Below, in pieces: positions 44,892 to 53,130 of a DNA stretch of 64,000 nucleotides (its first letter is position 1; each line of letters opens with the position of its first letter). Where the stretch lies: positions 372,001-436,000 of the forward strand of contig NZ_CP025791.1 in the NCBI RefSeq assembly GCF_002886045.1, read 5' to 3'. The position numbers and the translations under genes are program-made. The stretch comes from Flavivirga eckloniae. Its GTDB lineage: Bacteria; Bacteroidota; Bacteroidia; Flavobacteriales; Flavobacteriaceae. A model generated the notes under the pieces. That model had not been told where the DNA came from. It saw only the letters and a program-made list of their open reading frames with translations, and ran no database searches.

Positions 44892-47165
44892 ATGAATTTA
44901 AAAAAATTTTTACTCATCCAATTATTGCTACTTTTCTCTTTTTCAAACTTTGGTCAGTCTTTGCTCCCTCAACAGACCAATTTAGTTCTGGGGGCACGAA
45001 AAATGATTATTGTTAGAGGTGTAGATCCCGCCACCCATACTTGGCAAGACACCGATCAACATCTTCAAAATCTTAAAACAGAATTTAATACTTACTTACT
45101 CAACACATCGTTTCAAAAAACCTGGATAGGTACTTACGACATTACCCCTGTTTACAATTTTACTGTAGACCCCAACAACAATGGATACAGTGCGATGTCT
45201 CAAAAGCTGGCTGAATTAGCTACTAATGATGGCTACAACCTCGATGATTACAATATCATTATGTATTTGGATTCTTCGAGCACAGACTTTGGAGGAGCCG
45301 GAGCGTTAGGTAGCGGAAACGGTCTTAAAGGTACCATTTGGGCCAAAAACTCACTAGCCTGGTACTATCCGGGTAATATTCATGAAGGATTTCATGCTTT
45401 GGGTGTTGGACATGCCGAAACCATTGAAGGAGGTAGTAACGTATTTCCTGGTTCTGTTACTGGCGGACACGACCCTTATCACTTTATGGGAAGTCAGGGA
45501 GATGCTGGCCTAGATACAGATATACCAAATTACATGCAATATGTTTTAGGTTGGATTGATCCTCAAGGGGTTGAACATATAGTTAGCGAAACCCTGAATA
45601 CTCAAACTGTAAAACTATATAAATCTTCACTTGTTAGTAATTATGATGATACACGTAAATATAGTATTCAATTAGATGATAATTTATGGGTGAGTTACGA
45701 GCCAGATAACGCCAATACCCGAATTACTAAAAAAGGGCTTCTTTTTCACTACATTCCCGGTCCTGGATCTGGAGTTTGTAGGCTTCTGGATACACGCCCC
45801 CAATCAATCACAGAACTTCCACCAGGTATAGGTTCCAATTATTTACCAGTAATCGATTTTTGGGATGCAGCACTCGTCGAAAATGAAGAATTCAATTGGG
45901 GCAATACCCAAATAAAAATTATTAACACTGGAGGAACCGGAGAAGAAAAATGGGTGGAAGTTGAATTCCGCAACTGTACTACCATTTCAGGAGATTCCGA
46001 TAACGATGGCGTATGCGATGCTCGAGATACATGTCCAGGAGGAGATGATAAGGTTGATACTGATTTTGATGAGATCCCTGATTTTTGTGACGAATGCCCT
46101 CTAGATCCTGAAAATGACTCTAATGGAAACAATATTTGTGATAATGAAGAATGTCTTAGCCTAAATCAAGATCATTTTGACTATACTTTTAATGAACCCA
46201 TTCATGGAAAAGATGGCGGTTTTGGCTATACAGGAGGATGGCAAACAGACCCTTTAAACGGAAAAATAGAAGTAGTTGAAGGATCGTTAGAATACCCTAA
46301 CATAAAAAGTAAAGGGAACAGACTAAGATTTGAACTTCAAGACGAAAACCTCACCAAAAGCTCCAGAAGAGATTTTGCTAAGCCATTTGTAACAGGAAAT
46401 ACACTATGGATTAGTGCTTTAATTAAAATAATAAAAAGAGGTGACGGAGGTTTCTGGATAAAACCAAGTTTTCAACAATCTATTGCCATAGGAAAAAGAT
46501 GGGGCGATCAGTTAAGTATCGACAACAACCCTACACAGTTTAGAGTAAAAGAAGGAGAAGTATACAGGTTGGTTGCCAAATACATACTAGGTTCTTCCGA
46601 AACTAAGGTGTTTTTATGGGTAAATCAACTTAATAATTTTGAAGAAAGCAATGCACATGCTACAAAAACATTTGGACCAGTAGGAACCATCGACCACTTA
46701 AATATTGCCATGGAAAGATATGGAAATGGTATCGCCGAAATAGACGAATTAAAATATGGCTGTGATGGCGCCCCAATTATTGGAGATGTAGATAATGACA
46801 CCTTCTATTCTGATGTAGATTGTAACGATGAAGATCCTTTAATCAACCCAGATGCCGTCGAAATACCAAACAATGGTATCGATGAAAACTGCGATGGACA
46901 AGACGTTACGTTATCAATTAACAAAACAAGCGAATTACCAATACTGGCTTATCCAAATCCAGCCCAATTGGAAATTAAAATTATGGCTAATGACAATTTG
47001 AACTACAAAGTAGAATTATTCAATCTACTAGGTCAACTCAAATTTTCTGGCGAAAAAATGAATAAAATTGATACACGACACCTTCCAGAAGGCATGTATT
47101 TCTTGAAAATCTCAGATTTGAAATCTGATAAATCTATTATCAAAAAAATACGAGTTTTAAAATAA
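44892..47165 (+). CDS. Secreted metzincin-like zinc protease with type IX sorting domain, copy 2
   Basis: A 757-residue paralogue of the protease at 41441, aligned along its whole length. I use the ATG at 44892 because it gives signal peptide MNLKKFLLIQLLLLFSFSNFGQ matching the first copy; an ATG 15 codons upstream would add a polar extension. The zinc motif [11 protein letters not shown] is again at residues 164-174 and the Met-turn at YHFMGS. The thrombospondin type-3-like repeats, NGIDENCDG segment and type A sorting domain (YPNPAQLEI, LPEGMYFLKIS) follow in the same order. Copies differ mainly in the sorting domain and in loop residues. Confidence 0.9.
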   Translation: MNLKKFLLIQLLLLFSFSNFGQSLLPQQTNLVLGARKMIIVRGVDPATHTWQDTDQHLQNLKTEFNTYLLNTSFQKTWIGTYDITPVYNFTVDPNNNGYSAMSQKLAELATNDGYNLDDYNIIMYLDSSSTDFGGAGALGSGNGLKGTIWAKNSLAWYYPGNIHEGFHALGVGHAETIEGGSNVFPGSVTGGHDPYHFMGSQGDAGLDTDIPNYMQYVLGWIDPQGVEHIVSETLNTQTVKLYKSSLVSNYDDTRKYSIQLDDNLWVSYEPDNANTRITKKGLLFHYIPGPGSGVCRLLDTRPQSITELPPGIGSNYLPVIDFWDAALVENEEFNWGNTQIKIINTGGTGEEKWVEVEFRNCTTISGDSDNDGVCDARDTCPGGDDKVDTDFDEIPDFCDECPLDPENDSNGNNICDNEECLSLNQDHFDYTFNEPIHGKDGGFGYTGGWQTDPLNGKIEVVEGSLEYPNIKSKGNRLRFELQDENLTKSSRRDFAKPFVTGNTLWISALIKIIKRGDGGFWIKPSFQQSIAIGKRWGDQLSIDNNPTQFRVKEGEVYRLVAKYILGSSETKVFLWVNQLNNFEESNAHATKTFGPVGTIDHLNIAMERYGNGIAEIDELKYGCDGAPIIGDVDNDTFYSDVDCNDEDPLINPDAVEIPNNGIDENCDGQDVTLSINKTSELPILAYPNPAQLEIKIMANDNLNYKVELFNLLGQLKFSGEKMNKIDTRHLPEGMYFLKISDLKSDKSIIKKIRVLK

Positions 47166-47290
47166 CATTCGGTAATAACAAAATGCAATCAAGAGAGGGT
47201 TAAGAGTTTTAGCCCTCTCCTTGCATTTTATCATCCGTTATATAAACCTTTAAAACAATATTCTATTTTTATTTATAATCAATGAACCTT

Positions 47291-47896
47291 TTATAGGTCC
47301 TTTTCATAACGTTTAATCATATCCTCTCTAGATTCCGGAGCTTCCAAAGATCCCAATTGATCCTTTAACATTTGTCCCATGGTCGGAAACGAATCTCTAT
47401 CAATTTTTGCATTATCGTCCCATAATTTAGAACGCATAAATGCTTTAGCACAATGTAAAAACACCTCTTCAATAGTAACTACAATACATGATTTTGGTGG
47501 GATGTTTTCAGAAGCAAATAAATTCAAATATTTGGCATCTGTGCTAATTGAAGCTTTACCATTAACCCGTAATGTTTCATCCATTCCAGGTATTAAAAAT
47601 AACAACCCAATGGTTCCGGTTTGTATAATGTTACTTATACTATCTAAGATATTATTTCCTTTAAAATCTGGAATTACTATTTCTGTTTCACTTAGTACCT
47701 TTACAAACCCCGGAGCCCCTCCTCTTGGCGAAGCATCCAATTTGTTTTCGCTGTTTACTGTAGACATTACTACAAATGGCGATATCTCAATAAAATGTGT
47801 AGCATGCGTATCTAAATTCGGGAATACTTCATCCTTAGATCGTCCCTTAGGAAAATCATAAAGTTCACGAAGTTGCGATTCGGTTTTTATCTGCAT
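47291..47896 (-). CDS. PPOX-class FMN-dependent flavoprotein (TIGR04025-like)
   Basis: A 201-residue flavin-binding split-barrel protein. The ATG at 47896 (MQIKTESQLRELYDFPKG) fits the family start; a longer frame begins 12 codons earlier. Landmarks are FVVMSTVNSENKLDASPRGGAPGFV, FKGNNILDSISNIIQTGTIGLLFLIPG and HCAKAFMRSKLW. These match the pyridoxamine 5'-phosphate oxidase-like family named after MSMEG_1061. The reaction is unknown; it is not the PdxH enzyme, whose gene is at the left edge of the window. Confidence 0.88.
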   Translation of the reverse strand: MQIKTESQLRELYDFPKGRSKDEVFPNLDTHATHFIEISPFVVMSTVNSENKLDASPRGGAPGFVKVLSETEIVIPDFKGNNILDSISNIIQTGTIGLLFLIPGMDETLRVNGKASISTDAKYLNLFASENIPPKSCIVVTIEEVFLHCAKAFMRSKLWDDNAKIDRDSFPTMGQMLKDQLGSLEAPESREDMIKRYEKDL

Positions 47897-48047
47897 AATA
47901 GTCGTTAAGAAATGATGCTCAAAAATAACCATAATGGTAAATAAAACCTCTCGTAATCAAATAAAATTGTATTTCATCAAGTATTTACCGAACCTATTGT
48001 AAATATTATATAACATTACATGTAATAAACAAAACACTAAAATTCAC

Positions 48048-48410
48048 ATGAAAACTATTGCAACAATTCTAATGTTATCCTTTTCAAGCTTATGTAGTGC
48101 TCAATTTATTTCAAATGATGGCGAATTACATGTTGCTGCCGGTGCTGTAATTTCTGCAGCCACATATACCTTAGTGTATACAACTACAAAAAACAAAAAG
48201 AAGGCTTTTTGGTATAGTCTGGGAGCTTCAACTTTGGCTGGTGTTGCCAAAGAAGTTATAGATAGTGGTAAAGAACACAATAAATTTGACGCAGGCGATA
48301 TGGCGGCTACAACACTAGGTGGATTAACAGCAAGTGTAACGCTAAGTTTATTTGTTGGAAAAAAGAAAAAGAAAAAGAAAAAAGGAAAGCAAGTAGCCTT
48401 GGTTAATTAA
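48048..48410 (+). CDS. Small YfiM-like exported membrane protein
   Basis: A 120-residue protein with signal peptide MKTIATILMLSFSSLCSAQ. GELHVAAGAVISAATYTLVY, WYSLGASTLAGVAKEVIDSG and FDAGDMAATTLGGL follow. The His near the start, the GxxKExxD and the GDMxATxxGG are the pattern of YfiM/DUF2279-type proteins. A run of eight lysines near the C-terminus is coded by long A-runs, a place for slippage. The stop overlaps the convergent nitronate monooxygenase stop (TTAATTAA). Confidence 0.75.
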   Translation: MKTIATILMLSFSSLCSAQFISNDGELHVAAGAVISAATYTLVYTTTKNKKKAFWYSLGASTLAGVAKEVIDSGKEHNKFDAGDMAATTLGGLTASVTLSLFVGKKKKKKKKGKQVALVN

Positions 48411-49356
48411 TCAAACGGTTTACAATCTCTCTTGTCGGCAAAACAGCTTTGGTGTGCTCTATGCTCGGGCCTGCCACCCAAACTGTTTTATAGGTTACCT
48501 TGGTGGCTGCGTTTTTTGTAGCATTCATTCCTATGGAAAAACGGATCATTTTAACCCATTTTTTAAGCTTTCTGTTTTTATTCAGTACAGACTCCAACCA
48601 AGTTTGCTTTGTCCCTATTTTCTGAACATAGGGTGTGTTTATTACCGTACATGGTGTACCAGAAATACGTTCGGTCATAACAATATCCTTAGCACCATAA
48701 TCAACACAGGCTTGTTTGTATTCGTCGGTAACAGAAGCTTCGACAGAAGCTATAAACGGACTACCAACAGATACTCCTGCAGCTCCATAACGCAACATAT
48801 TATCAACATCGGCTTTATTACCTACCCCGCCAGCAGAGATTATAGGTATACTACAGTTTGAACTTAATTCCTTAATTAAATCTTCCGGAGATGCATCCCC
48901 TCGATGTCCTCCTGCCTCATTATTTACAGCGATAATGGCATCAGCCCCCAATTGTTCTACTTTTTTTGCAAACTTTAAATCAACCACATCGCAAAACACC
49001 TTAATACCAACCTTATGTGCCCGGTTAATTGTTTCTTCCGGACTTCCTAAAGACGTAATAATAAAATCGCAACCTTCTTCACAAATAACATCTAATTGCG
49101 CTTTATACTTAACATTCGATTTGTTTACTATTAAGTTAAAGCCAAAAGCACCACCATCTACTTTCGCTGCTTTCAGTTCTCGAAGTGCAGCTCTTAGCTC
49201 TTCTAAAGTTCTATAGTTTAACGCAGGAATACATCCAGAAATTCCAGATTTCATAGCTTCGGTAACCATCGTTACATTAGATACTAAAAACATGGGTGCC
49301 TGTATTATAGGATGCTTTATATTAAGAAGTTCGGTTAATTTAGTTTGCATAGACAT
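48403..49356 (-). CDS. Nitronate monooxygenase family flavoenzyme
   Basis: A 317-residue TIM-barrel FMN protein. The start at 49356 (MSMQTKLTELLNIKHPIIQAPM) or two codons later is preferred. Typical marks are PIIQAPMFLVSN, DFIITSLGSP, GIKVFCDVVDL, AVNNEAGGHRGD, PIISAGGVGNKADV and GAAGVSVGSPF. The histidine in AGGHRG is the usual catalytic base. The family oxidises nitronates (formerly 2-nitropropane dioxygenases); some members are quinone or enoyl reductases. A -7 element and an ATTATGC/GCATAAT palindrome lie upstream, suggesting control by a dimeric repressor. Confidence 0.9.
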   Translation of the reverse strand: MSMQTKLTELLNIKHPIIQAPMFLVSNVTMVTEAMKSGISGCIPALNYRTLEELRAALRELKAAKVDGGAFGFNLIVNKSNVKYKAQLDVICEEGCDFIITSLGSPEETINRAHKVGIKVFCDVVDLKFAKKVEQLGADAIIAVNNEAGGHRGDASPEDLIKELSSNCSIPIISAGGVGNKADVDNMLRYGAAGVSVGSPFIASVEASVTDEYKQACVDYGAKDIVMTERISGTPCTVINTPYVQKIGTKQTWLESVLNKNRKLKKWVKMIRFSIGMNATKNAATKVTYKTVWVAGPSIEHTKAVLPTREIVNRLIN

Positions 49357-49374
49357 GTTCAATTCTTATATATA

Positions 49375-49382
49375 CAAATATA
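49375..49382 (-). promoter_or_regulatory. -7 element for nitronate monooxygenase gene
   Basis: The minus strand reads TATATTTG, exact to TAnnTTTG, 18 bp before the chosen start. The palindrome at 49391-49412 would overlap the -33 region of this promoter. Confidence 0.6.
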
Positions 49383-49390
49383 AGGATAAA

Positions 49391-49412
49391 TATATTATGC
49401 ACGCATAATATA
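49391..49412. promoter_or_regulatory. Palindromic operator candidate, site 1
   Basis: TATATTATGC-AC-GCATAATATA, a perfect 10-bp inverted repeat with a 2-bp centre. The core ATTATGCAYGCATAAT recurs at 49782-49797 before the opposite gene. The shape is that of a MarR-type operator. Confidence 0.6.
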
Positions 49413-49781
49413 TGTGCGTCTTATGATTTAGTGACATTTGAAATTAAAAAACAGTACATAAAAGTATGGTGAACCATGACACATAGCTATAAAAAACATA
49501 ACTCGTTGACAATCAAATTTCCATAAAAAATTTCCCTTTAAAATATAACTTGTAATATATCAAAAACGAATTTGTTAAATCTTTGATACTAATTGAACTA
49601 ATAAAACTTAAAAATTCCAATTCAATAGATAATTAGGAGTCTTTTTAAACACTACATAATTTTTTGATAAGAAGCTTAATAATTTGAATGAAAAAACACC
49701 CAAGTAATTGATTATAAATAAATTAAATACAAAATTCAAATTATTTCTTGTACTCGTATTTATGACTTTTATCATAGTTTT
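49413..49781. other. Gene-free interval between the two operator candidates
   Basis: About 370 bp, very AT-rich. I found no regulator gene or RNA gene in it. An AT-rich 60-codon frame on the minus strand has no credible translation features. Confidence 0.5.
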
Positions 49782-49797
49782 ATTATGCATGCATAAT
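49782..49797. promoter_or_regulatory. Palindromic operator candidate, site 2
   Basis: ATTATGCATGCATAAT is a perfect 16-bp palindrome ending 35 bp before the ATG at 49833. It shares its whole core with site 1 at 49391-49412. Confidence 0.6.
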
Positions 49798-49832
49798 TAA
49801 CTTTAAAGTATAATAAATTAATATTTTTAGTC

Positions 49833-50333
49833 ATGAAAAAATTACTTTTAGGTATATTTATTTTTGGCCTTACCCTCCAAGGAAATTCACAAACAATTGA
49901 ATTAGCAAACACAGTAATTTCAACAAATTACGAATATTTAGATGCGATTGATTTAGACAACGCGCCAAACCTTGTTAAAAAGCTAGAGACGGCCATTCTG
50001 AACTTTGATAAGAATGATCTCGCTAAACTTTACGATAAGGAATTCGAAATCTATGAAGTTACTTTTTTCGTTCCGGAAGGAAAAATAGTGGCCATTTTCG
50101 ATAAAGAAGGTAAAATAATAAGGACTACTGAAAAATACAATAACGTAAAGTTACCTCAAGAAGTGCTACAAGCCATTTCGAAACGTTACCCAAATTGGGG
50201 TATTGTTCAGGATAATTACCTTATTAAATACCACCGTACTCAAGATTCTATAGAACAAATTTATAGAGTTAAAATTAAGAATGACAATAAAACGATGAGA
50301 TTAAAAACCGACGAAAACGGTATATTCTTATAA
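49833..50333 (+). CDS. Secreted PepSY-like domain protein
   Basis: A 166-residue exported protein with signal peptide MKKLLLGIFIFGLTLQGNSQ. The C-terminal part (residues about 100-166) has the PepSY-like/BLIP-like pattern: a helix LPQEVLQAISKRYPNWGI followed by strands YLIKYHRTQ, IYRVKIKND and TMRLKTDENGIFL. Such periplasmic proteins are common in flavobacteria and of unknown function. A palindrome shared with the divergent nitronate monooxygenase gene lies directly upstream, so the two may be co-regulated. Confidence 0.8.
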   Translation: MKKLLLGIFIFGLTLQGNSQTIELANTVISTNYEYLDAIDLDNAPNLVKKLETAILNFDKNDLAKLYDKEFEIYEVTFFVPEGKIVAIFDKEGKIIRTTEKYNNVKLPQEVLQAISKRYPNWGIVQDNYLIKYHRTQDSIEQIYRVKIKNDNKTMRLKTDENGIFL

Positions 50334-50353
50334 TAGTTTTTTGCTTTCCATAG

Positions 50354-50407
50354 AAGACGTCTAAAAAGACCGTTATTATAGTAATGACAGATTTTTTTAG
50401 GCGTCTT
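50354..50407. terminator. Hairpin between convergent genes
   Basis: AAGACGTCTAAAAA and TTTTTAGGCGTCTT pair, with one mismatched G-T position. The right arm contains the end of the rRNA methyltransferase gene. It may end transcription from both sides. Confidence 0.45.
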
Positions 50408-51674
50408 TAAATTTATAATAGCCACACTTTAAATACGCGCCTTCTGGAAAACCTATCGGGTGGTCTACATCATGAAATGTGTTTAAAATATTTGTAAACG
50501 ATCTCGGCTGATTATTCAACGTTTGCAAATTTATATCGAAGAACGATTGAGCCAAAACTCTCGATGAGCACGACGCCAAAACCAAAAGCCCATTTTTAGC
50601 TGTTAATTGATACCCCAACTCTGCCAGTTGTGCATATTTCCTTTTTGCCAAATCAATTTCAGATTGCTGTTTCGCAAAACTTGGTGGATCAATAACCACA
50701 ACATCGAAAGTTTGCTGCTTTTCTATTAGTTTTTTAAGCTCTACAAAGGCATCACCAGCAATGGTAACATGCTGTCCTTTATAATTATTGAGCTTCCCGT
50801 TTTGATAGGCTATTTCTAAAGCTTGTTTACTTATATCTAAACTTGTTACTTTTTTTGCCCCATGAAACAAGGCATGAACCGAAAATCCACCGGCATATGA
50901 AAACACATCTAAAACAGTTTTATCCTTACTAAACTCACCAACACGTTTTCTGTTATCCCTATGATCTAAAAAATACCCCGTTTTATGCCCTTTAATAACG
51001 TTTGCCGAAAATTGCACACCATGTTCTACAAATTGCACTACTTCGTTCTCTAGCGTGCCGTAAACCACGTCACCATCATGCAATTTATGTGTGTTTGCCT
51101 GTTGTAACCCTCTACTTAGTCGAATAACAATAGTTTCGACTTTAGAAACGTCTTGTAAACTTTTTAAAATAAATTCTAAATACGGTAGCCAAATTTCAGA
51201 ATAGAGTTTTACAACCAAAACCATATTATAAACATCGGCTATTAAACCAGGGAAACCATCATTTTCACCAAATAATAACCGATAACTTGTCGTATGGGTT
51301 TTTAACAAGTTGATGCGCTTTTTATAAGCATCTTCTATTTTACGATGAAAAAAATCAGCATTCACTTCTACTTTTGTCGCATCGCTATGAATCATTTTAA
51401 TACGAATGGGTGAACGAGCATCATATAGTCCCAGACCAATAACCTTGTTTTTATTTTTACTAAAAACAATAACTAAATCTCCGGTTTGCGCATCGTTATT
51501 AATTTTTACAATATTGTTTGAAAATACCCATGGGTGTTTTTTAATAACAAATTGCTCGCCTTTAGCATTTAGCTTAACCGCTAACCGCTTGGGTAAATAG
51601 TTGCTTTTTATATGTTCTGTAAAAATGGCGAAATAAGATTTTATGAAGCCGCAAAGTACAAAAAACGCAACCAT
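50397..51674 (-). CDS. Class I SAM-dependent rRNA methyltransferase (RlmI/RlmK-like)
   Basis: A protein of up to 425 residues. An N-terminal PUA domain (LPKRLAVKLNAKGEQFVIKKHPWVF) is followed by an EEHEE-like region and the Rossmann domain with VLDVFSYAGGFSVHA and the DPPSFAKQ motif. It matches the RlmI family that methylates cytosine C5 in 23S rRNA. The start is uncertain. The only ATG in frame is at 51674, inside a terminator hairpin, and gives a 26-residue hydrophobic extension not expected in the family. Translation may start at a rare codon nearer residue 27. Confidence 0.9.
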   Translation of the reverse strand: MVAFFVLCGFIKSYFAIFTEHIKSNYLPKRLAVKLNAKGEQFVIKKHPWVFSNNIVKINNDAQTGDLVIVFSKNKNKVIGLGLYDARSPIRIKMIHSDATKVEVNADFFHRKIEDAYKKRINLLKTHTTSYRLLFGENDGFPGLIADVYNMVLVVKLYSEIWLPYLEFILKSLQDVSKVETIVIRLSRGLQQANTHKLHDGDVVYGTLENEVVQFVEHGVQFSANVIKGHKTGYFLDHRDNRKRVGEFSKDKTVLDVFSYAGGFSVHALFHGAKKVTSLDISKQALEIAYQNGKLNNYKGQHVTIAGDAFVELKKLIEKQQTFDVVVIDPPSFAKQQSEIDLAKRKYAQLAELGYQLTAKNGLLVLASCSSRVLAQSFFDINLQTLNNQPRSFTNILNTFHDVDHPIGFPEGAYLKCGYYKFKDA

Positions 51675-51688
51675 TTTGGTTGCGTTTT
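51662..51688 (-). terminator. Intrinsic terminator between lipocalin-like gene and RlmI-like gene
   Basis: AAAACGCAACC and GGTTGCGTTTT form a perfect 11-bp stem with a 5-base loop. It ends the minus-strand gene at 51708-52127 and contains the only ATG of the downstream methyltransferase gene. Confidence 0.85.
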
Positions 51689-51707
51689 AAAATTTTAATG
51701 ACAAATT

Positions 51708-52127
51708 CTATTGCCGGGTCATAGTAATTCTATTTACATACCCTTCCTCTTCATATTTAATCTTTAATGTTGTGTCTGTTAACTCAACAATCTCATAGTC
51801 GTAAGTGCTAATGACTTCTTGACTTTCTTCTACATTAAACCCAACAATAACATTATTGGCTATAGAATATGGCCAGGTATTATTAAGGTTTTGTACAAGT
51901 CCTTTACAGTTTTCACCTGTAAACTCTTCAATTGTAATGGTGTTTTGCGTAAACGTATAAAGCACATCACAATCTGTACGTTTTACAAATTCTTCATCGT
52001 CTTCAACATCCGATATTACTTTCCAGGTTCCAATAATAAATTTGTTAGATCGTTCGCTATAACCGTTTGAACAAAATACTGTTAGCACTAGAGCGAATGC
52101 AATAAATAGAGTGGTTAATCTTTTCAT
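51708..52127 (-). CDS. Secreted lipocalin-like protein
   Basis: A 139-residue exported protein with signal sequence MKRLTTLFIAFALVLTVFCSNG. The cysteine after VF may be a lipid site, but the sequence VFC does not fit a lipobox well. The body GTWKVISDVEDDEEFVKRTDC, LYTFTQNTITIEEF, YDYEIVELTDTTLKIKYEEE is the lipocalin-like pattern, beginning with G-x-W. Function unknown. A related lipocalin-like lipoprotein lies 168 bp upstream. Confidence 0.78.
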   Translation of the reverse strand: MKRLTTLFIAFALVLTVFCSNGYSERSNKFIIGTWKVISDVEDDEEFVKRTDCDVLYTFTQNTITIEEFTGENCKGLVQNLNNTWPYSIANNVIVGFNVEESQEVISTYDYEIVELTDTTLKIKYEEEGYVNRITMTRQ

Positions 52128-52295
52128 TTTATTTTAGGTTGGTTGGTCTAGTAAAAATAACAGGAAAAAATGCCAAAAAAACATAATCAAAAAATGATTT
52201 AGACGAAAGTTATAAAACATCGATGAAAAAAAATTTTGCAAGTATTTTACAAGCTTATAGTAAGATAATGGCACAAAAAAACGCAACCAAAAAAA

Positions 52296-52820
52296 TTATT
52301 GCTTTTTATACGTAGCTACAAGATCTGCATTAAATTTAATTACTGTCCCTTCATCATCAGTAAAACTCGATTTTTGATCCTTGTATATCAAAATAAGTTC
52401 AGAGTCAGTGAGTTTATCTATCTTGATTATTCCCTTTTCTTCACCATCAGTTATTTCTAGTTCATCATTATTAACAATCCAAGTACCACCTCCTAAAAGT
52501 TCTAAGTCTTCTACTTTTTGTGTAATTGTTTGTCCTAAGAAAGTGACAGCAAGCTTAGAACTAAATCCTCCAGTTGAAGCTAATACATTAGGCTTTTCGG
52601 TAAAAACTAATACATTATCAATATTATAAGCTTCTCCTGTAAAATCTGCTGTTATATCATTTCCTTTCTCTGAAAACTCTAGAGTTCCGGAATTATCTAC
52701 AGACACTGCTTTCCATTTTCCAACTATACTTCCTGTTATGTTTGAAGCTGAATCATCATCACTTGAACAAGCAGTTAATATTGAGGTTAGGGCAATAAAT
52801 AAAATACTTAATTTTTTCAT
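52296..52820 (-). CDS. Lipocalin-like lipoprotein
   Basis: A 174-residue lipoprotein with lipobox LTAC (MKKLSILFIALTSILTACSSDDD), including the SSDDD tail usual in Bacteroidota surface lipoproteins. The beta-barrel pattern GKWKAVSVDNSG, ADFTGEAYNIDNVLVFTEKP, GGTWIVNNDELEIT, SELILIYKDQ resembles the lipocalin-like family of the next gene. Ligand unknown. An Asp/Ser-rich start to the mature chain may direct it to the outer leaflet. Confidence 0.82.
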   Translation of the reverse strand: MKKLSILFIALTSILTACSSDDDSASNITGSIVGKWKAVSVDNSGTLEFSEKGNDITADFTGEAYNIDNVLVFTEKPNVLASTGGFSSKLAVTFLGQTITQKVEDLELLGGGTWIVNNDELEITDGEEKGIIKIDKLTDSELILIYKDQKSSFTDDEGTVIKFNADLVATYKKQ

Positions 52821-52942
52821 GTTTATAGGTAGATTTGTTTAATGAAACATAAAAATAGGAATACGATAACTGTAAACAAAAAATTACAACTTAAAAAGAC
52901 GAAAAACATCAAGAAAAAAATTAAAACATTAATTAAAGTATA

Positions 52943-52968
52943 AAAGCTCAGCATTTCTGCTGAGCTTT
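52943..52968 (-). terminator. Intrinsic terminator downstream of dnaK
   Basis: AAAGCTCAGCA and TGCTGAGCTTT form a perfect 11-bp stem with a 4-base loop. T-runs lie on the minus-strand side. It separates dnaK from the lipocalin-like lipoprotein gene. Confidence 0.85.
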
Positions 52969-53059
52969 ATAACACTTATCTATATTTATAAGGATTCTTC
53001 GGCTTCATTACGGATAAGTAATTCACTCACTTTTCTAAAAAAGAAAGGAAGTTCTCTAC

Positions 53060-53130
53060 TTACTTAACTTCTTCGAAATCTACCCTTCGACTGCGCTCAG
53101 AACAAACTACTTGACTTCTTCGAAGTCTAC
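53060..53130. repeat. 24-bp duplication of the dnaK 3' end around a dispersed repeat
   Basis: The last 24 bases of dnaK (53107-53130, coding VDFEEVK and stop) are repeated at 53060-53083 with three changes, all at third positions or within the stop. Between the copies stands CCTTCGACTGCGCTCAG (53084-53100), a member of the dispersed palindromic family. The layout looks like a target-site duplication. Confidence 0.8.

Noticed and set aside
47291-47896. Second pdxH gene
   Set aside because: Although it has the same flavin split-barrel fold, its motifs (SPRGGAPGF, HCAKAFMRSKLW) belong to another PPOX subfamily.
49608-49790. 60-codon open frame on the minus strand between the operator candidates
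   Set aside because: Phe/Asn/Leu-rich product expected of very AT-rich DNA; no leader or neighbour support.
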